DNA from: Cinnamomum chago
Lineage: Eukaryota; Streptophyta; Magnoliopsida; Laurales; Lauraceae
Direction of reading: 5' to 3'
Assembly: GCA_038049695.1 (NCBI GenBank)
Contig: CP142452.1
Coordinates: 70,623,501 to 70,687,500 of the forward strand
DNA length: 64,000 nucleotides
Both the position numbers and the translations under genes were made by a program. This document shows positions 57,650 through 64,000 of the stretch, in pieces; position 1 is the stretch's first letter; each line of letters opens with the position of its first letter. The notes under the pieces were generated by a model, which searched no databases, had not been told where the DNA came from, and saw only the letters and a list, made by a program, of their open reading frames with translations.

Positions 57650-59220
57650 CTACATCCATCAAAAGATAAACCCATTTTGCTTAACCACTAGTGTATAACT
57701 TCATATTATAATATAATTAAATGAAGATAAGTCTATATATAGTGCTTCAACAATATCTGAGTCAATATATGTAACTAGAAATGAAGGCCCGTGCCAAGTT
57801 CGGGCAAAAAGATAGAAATAAAATAAATCAAAACCTACATGTTTCTTTACAATATTAATGGGAAGGAAATAAATATAAAATAAAAAGATATATTATTTAT
57901 CTAAAATAAAATATATATTACATTTAACATTAAAAAAATCCTATGCTTGAGAACTTATTTAAATATTAAGTACTGCTGTAAAATTATATAAGCTACAATT
58001 ATATTTGACTTAATTTTAAGGTAGAGAAAGTCGAAAAAAGAATGTGTTGAGTTAAAATAGTATTCATCTGATCTCTTAATAAGTTACTAAAATGTATAAT
58101 CATAAAATTAATGTTAAAAAATTATTATATTTTTAAAATTTTATAAATTCTGATTTTTATTGTTATTATTAAAAATGAGGACTCTATTTAAACTTAAAAT
58201 GAATAAAACAATTTAAATCAAAGAACTATGAATCTCGGTAATGTCATATTTAAATGTAGGAAGTTGAGAAAAAAACATAATGTCACGTGAGTCCCGAAAA
58301 AGTTGGTATCTTTAATTTTTTTTATTTTTAAGATTATATATATATCAAACTTATTCAAAAGGAGAAAAATATAGCTGACTTACATAAACTACGAAGCAAA
58401 AATGAATTTAAATGAGAGAACTTTTAATGGTGTCCAACTTTGATATATCTAGACCTCATGTATACCTTCCACTTGATGGTATCTTGGTTTTTAAGCATTT
58501 TTAAAATCATGTATATCAGAATTTATTAAAAAAGAAAAAGAATATGTATAGCTAACTTTGACAAGCTACAAATAAAAAATATATTTAAAATTAAAGAAAT
58601 CAAAATTATTAAAATAAAATGAAATGAATAATATATTTTTGAGTTTTTTAAACTTTATCTTAAAAAATCACTAAAATGACTAAACTAAGATTATATAACC
58701 TATATCCAAGTTTTAAAATAGGTCACATAAATTCGGCTTGCTGACTCAACTAACTTTTAGTGACTCTCTAATATATTTATTTAACTTAAATTAAGATAGT
58801 TTTGTTTTCTCAAATGGTAATGTGTCAAAAAGCTATAAAATTCTTGCCTTGTTCTCAAAGCACATGAGAATTTGAATATTTTCAAAGAGTCTAAAAGTTT
58901 TCCACATTTCTTCCAACCAAGTACTCACGAAGACAAAAGTTTGAAAAATGAAATAAGGATACCCACTGAGGCTCACTTTAGCAAATCTAAATGGTTGTTT
59001 TTGGGGAGGGTAGAGTTAGTAAAAGACGAAATCTTGTCATAAGAGAAGAGAATTTTTTTTTATCATTTTTTAATTTTTTTTATGGAAAGGACTTGGTTGA
59101 ATGAATTGTTGAAAACTTTTATACTTTCTTTAAATATTCAAATATGCATGTACTTTTGTGAAAATAAGCAAAAAATTCAACACTTTCTTGAAAATTTTCC
59201 GTTTCAAATTGTTTAAAATA
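57650..59220 (+). repeat. Repeats epsilon and zeta, second-unit copies
   Basis: Copies of 17605-18290 (57650-58335) and 18748-19175 (58793-59220), with the same AT-rich spacer between. Confidence 0.8.
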
Positions 59221-60173
59221 TAACCAACAGGAGCTAATTTATCAGTCGGAAACTAATACATTAGCCCATACACGATAAAGACTCAGCACGTAAAATCAAT
59301 TTTCAAACCATGATGAAGATGCAAACTGGCAATAACGTTTTGGTAGGAGAAGTTAAATGTTCCCCTTCAGTAAATATCTCTAATGTTTTTGTGATTTACA
59401 CAAATGGCTTCGTACGTGGTGGCTATCCATCGTGGGTGCCTACAACTTGGGTCCTAGACTTAACTCACCCTCCCATTCCCATATATAACTTATGTAATTG
59501 AGTCTGAAATTATTTAATTTTCCTTAACTTCATTAAAAAAAAAAACTCTCTAATAAACTTTTCCAGCTGTTTACTCGTCCATGTCGTCGCCATAATCTCT
59601 CCTTCACACCTTGGAGTTTTGGATTATGACATGACCTCAGGATACATGTGAAAAGGTAACCTTCGATACTTAATGGTAAGAAACCGTCACAAGATATCAT
59701 TCATTGCCCTCAACTATATACTTTTAATGCATGGCCTCCAATGTGTAACATGCTGTTTCATTGTAATGTAAGCTATATCTCGTTTGAGATATTCACAACA
59801 CGAGACAAATACTTTGAGGGAAGAAGTTAGAAAATTCGGGAGGCTCTTAAATACAAGGGGGTGTTTGGAAAGCGAGTAATTTTAAAGATTTTGCTATATT
59901 ATCTACTATTTTAGAATGTAATATACACACACCTAAAATTTAGGTATTTGAATAACTTAAAAAGTATCCTACAATATTTCACTTTCTTATAAAAACTTAC
60001 ATATTATAATATTCAAGTATATGTTATATAAAATAATCTTTAGTTAAGAAAACTAACCAAAACAACGGTAAGAGTGGAAATTTCTGAGAAACTCTTGGGG
60101 GTGCACAAAAAATTTGCTGATCCGTAAAATTGATAGGATTGAATCTGATCAATGGATTTTTAACCAATCTGAA
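59221..60173. other. Intergenic, second-unit copy of 19176-20128
   Basis: No gene. No differences from the first copy were noticed. Confidence 0.5.
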
Positions 60174-60511
60174 ATAGTGCTGGCTGGAGTTGCAATATGG
60201 AGTACCTTTCATTTGGATGTGCTGAAGGTGGCTTTGCCGATATCAACCAGGTTTGCTTTGAACTTGGGCTGTTGCCTACTCTTTTTGAAGTAATTGATCA
60301 TGTAATATTCTTACCCGTGGAACAGTTGGATGGATTGCTGAAAAGCCTGGGATTCACACAAAAGAAGGCAGATTCTCAGGTGAGATGGGCTGTCTTAAAT
60401 ACCATATTTATTCTACGTTGTCGTGAAGGTGCTTGATCAAAGCTTGCAGGGATGTCTGTGGGTTTCTGCATTGACACAATAGAGGAAGCTATAAATGTAG
60501 AAGATATTTAA
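60174..60511 (+). pseudogene. Decayed FtsH/M41-like C-terminal fragment, second-unit copy
   Basis: Copy of 20129-20466 with the same frameshift and internal TGA. Confidence 0.55.
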
Positions 60512-61022
60512 CCTGGTTGAGAACTTTTGTTTTTGATGATGTTTTTCAAGTGCTGAGTGAACCCATTAACGAACTCATGCGGTGCTAGAGGAAGACAAGT
60601 CACCCAAAAACGAATCTTATACATTCCACCACGGAGGAGTAACAGATTGATACTGAACTCCTGATTGTAAGAGGACTTGAGATGGGCTGGAAGCTGAAAT
60701 GACAAATTAACTGGACTGCTGGTGTCACAGCTGGTGATATTTTTTTGTGGTGTGCCACTGTTAGATTATTCACTAATAAGTCATTATTCGCTATTAAGCC
60801 GCCATTTGCTCCAGGGTCCATAATCAAATTGTTGACTTGTAAAATTTATCTAATGATCGTGATTTAAATTCGTAGTTAGATTTCCTTTTTAAGAACACTT
60901 CGTTAATTTAAAGAATTAGTGGGAACAAAAAAATGAGATATATTTTCATTCCTTGCTATGTTGTGCTAATGGTCTTTAGTGATACTATGCTACGTTGGGC
61001 TACTGGTCTTTAGTGATACTAT

Positions 61023-61578
61023 GGACTTGGAAGACCCAAGATGGGGTGTGTGTTAAACCAAGGTGCTGTCATCACTCAACAATGAGTTGAGCACAAATAT
61101 CTATATCAAATTGCATAACAAATACTTTAGAATTCACAGAAAATGTATGGCAATTGAATTTGAAAAGTAATATATAAACAAACCAGTATTTAAATGACCA
61201 GCTCTATGTGGCAGATTTGATTGGCTTATTTATTGCATTTACTGGTTTTTAGAAAATTAAATATGTAGCAAAATGACAGATCTATCATTTTTATAATAAC
61301 AATAAAAGTATTTTTAGAGTTTATAAAATATCTGAAAAATAGGAAATTTTAAAATACTTGGAAATCAGAAGTAATTGGATTCACTAAGTACCAACATCTG
61401 ATATGGGGAAGGAATAAGATGTTAATTGAATTTAATTACATACTAGCTAGTACATGCACAACTTGTACACGCAACGGGCGCACACTATTTCAAGACTTCT
61501 TCTGGGTCTTTTCAAATATTTGAAGCAATTTTTTTTTTTGAAATTATCCCACATATCTATTTAAAATAAGGAAAATAT
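61023..61578 (+). repeat. Repeat alpha (copy 2 type), second-unit copy
   Basis: Copy of 20978-21533, including the empty LTR and foldback sites. Confidence 0.85.
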
Positions 61579-62254
61579 TAAAGGCAGAACTAGTTCTCAA
61601 TGTGACTTTCGGGGTAATTAATGGGGGGTGTGACTTTCGGGGTAATTATTGGGGGGGGGGGGGGGGGGGGGGGGGGGTAACCTAGCAACCAATCCAAACT
61701 TTACCTAGACCCTTTGATGGTTATTGATCTCGAGGTTTGACACCCATCTGAATGGATTGAATTGTTGGATGAAGGATTTGATTTTTTTTTAATATTTTTT
61801 TTTTTATGAATATGAAGCCGTTAAACTTGTGGAATATGGATGAAGGGGTTGGGGGTATGGGATTGGGGTCAAAATTGATATTAGGGGTGGTCCCATATGA
61901 ATCTTTTTATCCCTTGTCCCATCCCCAGGCGGGCCCTACAGAAAGTCCTCATAAAATATTCTCACCGGAATAAATCCCAATAAATAATATGAACAATTAG
62001 ATATAAGGCCCATACTCTCATCTATTGAATCCAACTTCAGGTCATTCTCATATCTTTTGACACGAGGTTTTCTTTAAAAAAAGACAAAAATACATTTAAT
62101 AGGTCACAATTAGACCACTCTAAGAGCCATTGTAAAAAACAGTTTAATTAATTAAAATATTGGGGCTGGGTGCCACACATTTGTAGGCTATGACACTAAA
62201 AATAATAGGCATGTTTTCCACTTATTAAACAGTTTTGAACTTTCATCCTTCTAC
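61579..62254 (+). repeat. Repeat beta with the 27-G run, second-unit copy
   Basis: Copy of 21534-22210. The G run is again 27 long. A T run near 61795 is one base shorter. Confidence 0.8.
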
Positions 62255-64000
62255 CTTACATATATATATATATATATGATACCAAGTTGCTTCCGCTTTA
62301 TTTAAATGTTATGCTTCCGCAAGTTTTAACCGTTGAGTATTATATTGGTCAAAAAGTTTTAAATTGGACCTCACTGCAGCCTACGATCTTGGAAGTTCTC
62401 GGATTTTCCGGGAAGTAGCGCGCCAACTTCGGGTATTCGAACGAGTATATCGGTATCCGGAATTGGGGCGTTACAGATACTATGATTGGTCTCAAAAGGG
62501 ATAAAACCCAATTCTATAAATCAACTCTTTGAGAATTTCATGTTTACAATGCCATATAAATAAGAAGAAAAAGCTTAGTGGCTAAGAAATCTAATCAAAC
62601 TACGGAAGTGAATAAAATCAATTTAGGAAATAAAAAATCTAATCCTAATTACTACTAATTAATAAAATTAGAAACCCAATGACAAATAATTAGGAAAATA
62701 AAATAAATTCTAAAATATCTTGCACATGAGATCATGGGTCTATTCCACAGTTTAAAAAATCGGCCGAGTTTGAGTCAACTCGGACTCGGCCATCACCGAG
62801 TCGGGTCACAGTGAGTCGGACTCGGTCAAACACTTGTATTTAACTTGGTGGAAAATTGAAAAAATGAAACAAAGTGGTTGTCTTGTAAAAGTGCTTTAAA
62901 TAGAGAGAGGGGGGGGGGGGGGGGGGAGATAATGCGGTATAATCAAAGGAGAAAGGTTTTTGGGCATGTGCAGTGCACAGAAAACAGCTGTTGCTCTGCT
63001 GACTGCTGTACTGCTGCCAGGCTTGATTCATGGATTGTTTGGATTGTTGTGTCATGCCAGCTCCAAACGTGAAAAATGCCTTGAAGCCTTACTGGCCACA
63101 GATCTGATGCATATAATTACCTTCTTGACTCTACATTTATTTTGGTAATGCTCTTTAAAAAAAATTTCACTTGTGTACGGTTAGTTTTTTTTTTTTTGAA
63201 AGGTGCTCCATGATAGTGGGACCATTGTGTCAATGGCTTGGATGACTGAAAGTGTAGGACCCACTTGCATGCATTAGTATGACGACTGAGGAGTGAAATG
63301 TTATTTTGTTGCAGAGAATCTTGTTAGTTGTTACATCTCAGTGCCATCTCTGTTACTACAATAAATTCCCGCCTCTGTTGGATCCCAGTCACCCCGGTCC
63401 GTCCGGGTTCCGGATCCCGGGGTGTGTAGCTTTTTTCTAAATTCCCTCGTCTCAAAAATTGAATCATGCCACCACTTGTTTTGCAGTTTTTTAAAGTGAA
63501 AAATGGATTTATGAAATGGGTAGCAGGTCAGGCATGTCTTTTGCAATAATACCCTTTCCACTCCATATTTTCCAGCTCGTGATTCAATTCTTCAATTTTG
63601 TTCTTCCATAGTTTGGATAAGGGTATGATGATGATGAATTGATGATTTTACTTTTGTTCATAGTTGTGTATGTTGTTGCCCGTGTTCGTTCTTTATGCAT
63701 CTCTTAGGCCTCGTTCGCTTCATGTAATTGAATACCTATGATTGCTAGTGGTGAAAAAAGAATTAATATCCTGAAATGACCATCAAATAACCTCTCATTA
63801 AATGAAAAATTGGAAATGAGTACCCAGCCATCAGAGGAGTAAGTCAACACCTAAGAAAGTCAAGGTCCCATCTCCATCTCATATCCTTCACATCTCTTTA
63901 ATATTCCTTCAGTGGAGCACATTTCATCATGAAATCCAATGTACTTAAAATTTTTTAATGTATTTTATGCAAACAAACAGTCCTTTTTTTCATGTATATG
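62255..64000. other. Intergenic, second-unit copy of 22211-23958
   Basis: The TA run is 2 bp shorter than in the first copy. The hydrophobic 62-codon frame recurs at 62960-63148. No supported gene. The window ends here. Confidence 0.5.

Larger units (their letters stand above)
40043..64000. repeat. Second unit of the 40-kb tandem duplication (first ~24 kb)
   Basis: Near-identical to 1-23958. The window ends about 45 bp before the position where the hAT element at 24003 would recur. All features below at 40117-64000 are copies of those in the first unit. Confidence 0.97.

Overview
The window is nuclear DNA from a flowering plant. It is AT-rich and dominated by plant transposons: a CACTA element, hAT elements, Mutator-like and other foldback elements, an LTR remnant, and Copia and LINE fragments. 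It holds one intact single-exon DUF247 gene, a family known from land plants. The species cannot be named from the sequence. No bacterial-style operon, CRISPR array, rRNA or convincing tRNA was found.

The overriding feature is a direct tandem repeat. Bases 1-40042 form one unit, and bases 40043-64000 repeat its first ~24 kb almost base for base (offset 40042-40045). I found about a dozen differences, mostly in microsatellites and homopolymers, plus one rearranged minisatellite in the CACTA end. This is either a very recent 40-kb duplication or a false (haplotype) duplication in the assembly. The window starts inside a unit, so the true breakpoints and copy number are not visible.

Layout of one unit. 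79-2520: a low-copy repeat split by a ~2-kb putative solo LTR that carries hAT remnants. 3299-13124: a complete non-autonomous CACTA element with a TAT target duplication. It carries minus-strand exon fragments of at least three recognisable host genes (an MFSD12-like transporter, a PDR-type ABCG transporter and the RNA polymerase subunit RPABC4) and an unrecognised two-exon fragment, so it is a gene-capturing 'Pack-CACTA'. 13286-16454: a complete hAT element with an 8-bp target duplication and a broken BED-finger transposase. 16455-23994: intergenic repeats, a Copia gag scrap and a decayed FtsH/M41-like fragment. 24003-36800: a mosaic of older internal duplications (families called alpha to zeta below) cut by hAT and Mutator-like foldback elements, a 180-bp minisatellite and a LINE RNase H scrap. 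36996-38771: the intact DUF247 gene, interrupted in frame by a GC-rich foldback insertion. 39418-40042: a paralogue of the sequence flanking the CACTA element, holding its empty site.

Because older duplicates coexist with newer insertions, the window carries its own before/after pairs. Unoccupied paralogous sites for the LTR, the CACTA element, the hAT element and one foldback element are all present, so their target duplications can be read directly. The only gene likely to make a functional protein is the DUF247 gene. All other coding traces are transposon-derived or broken.
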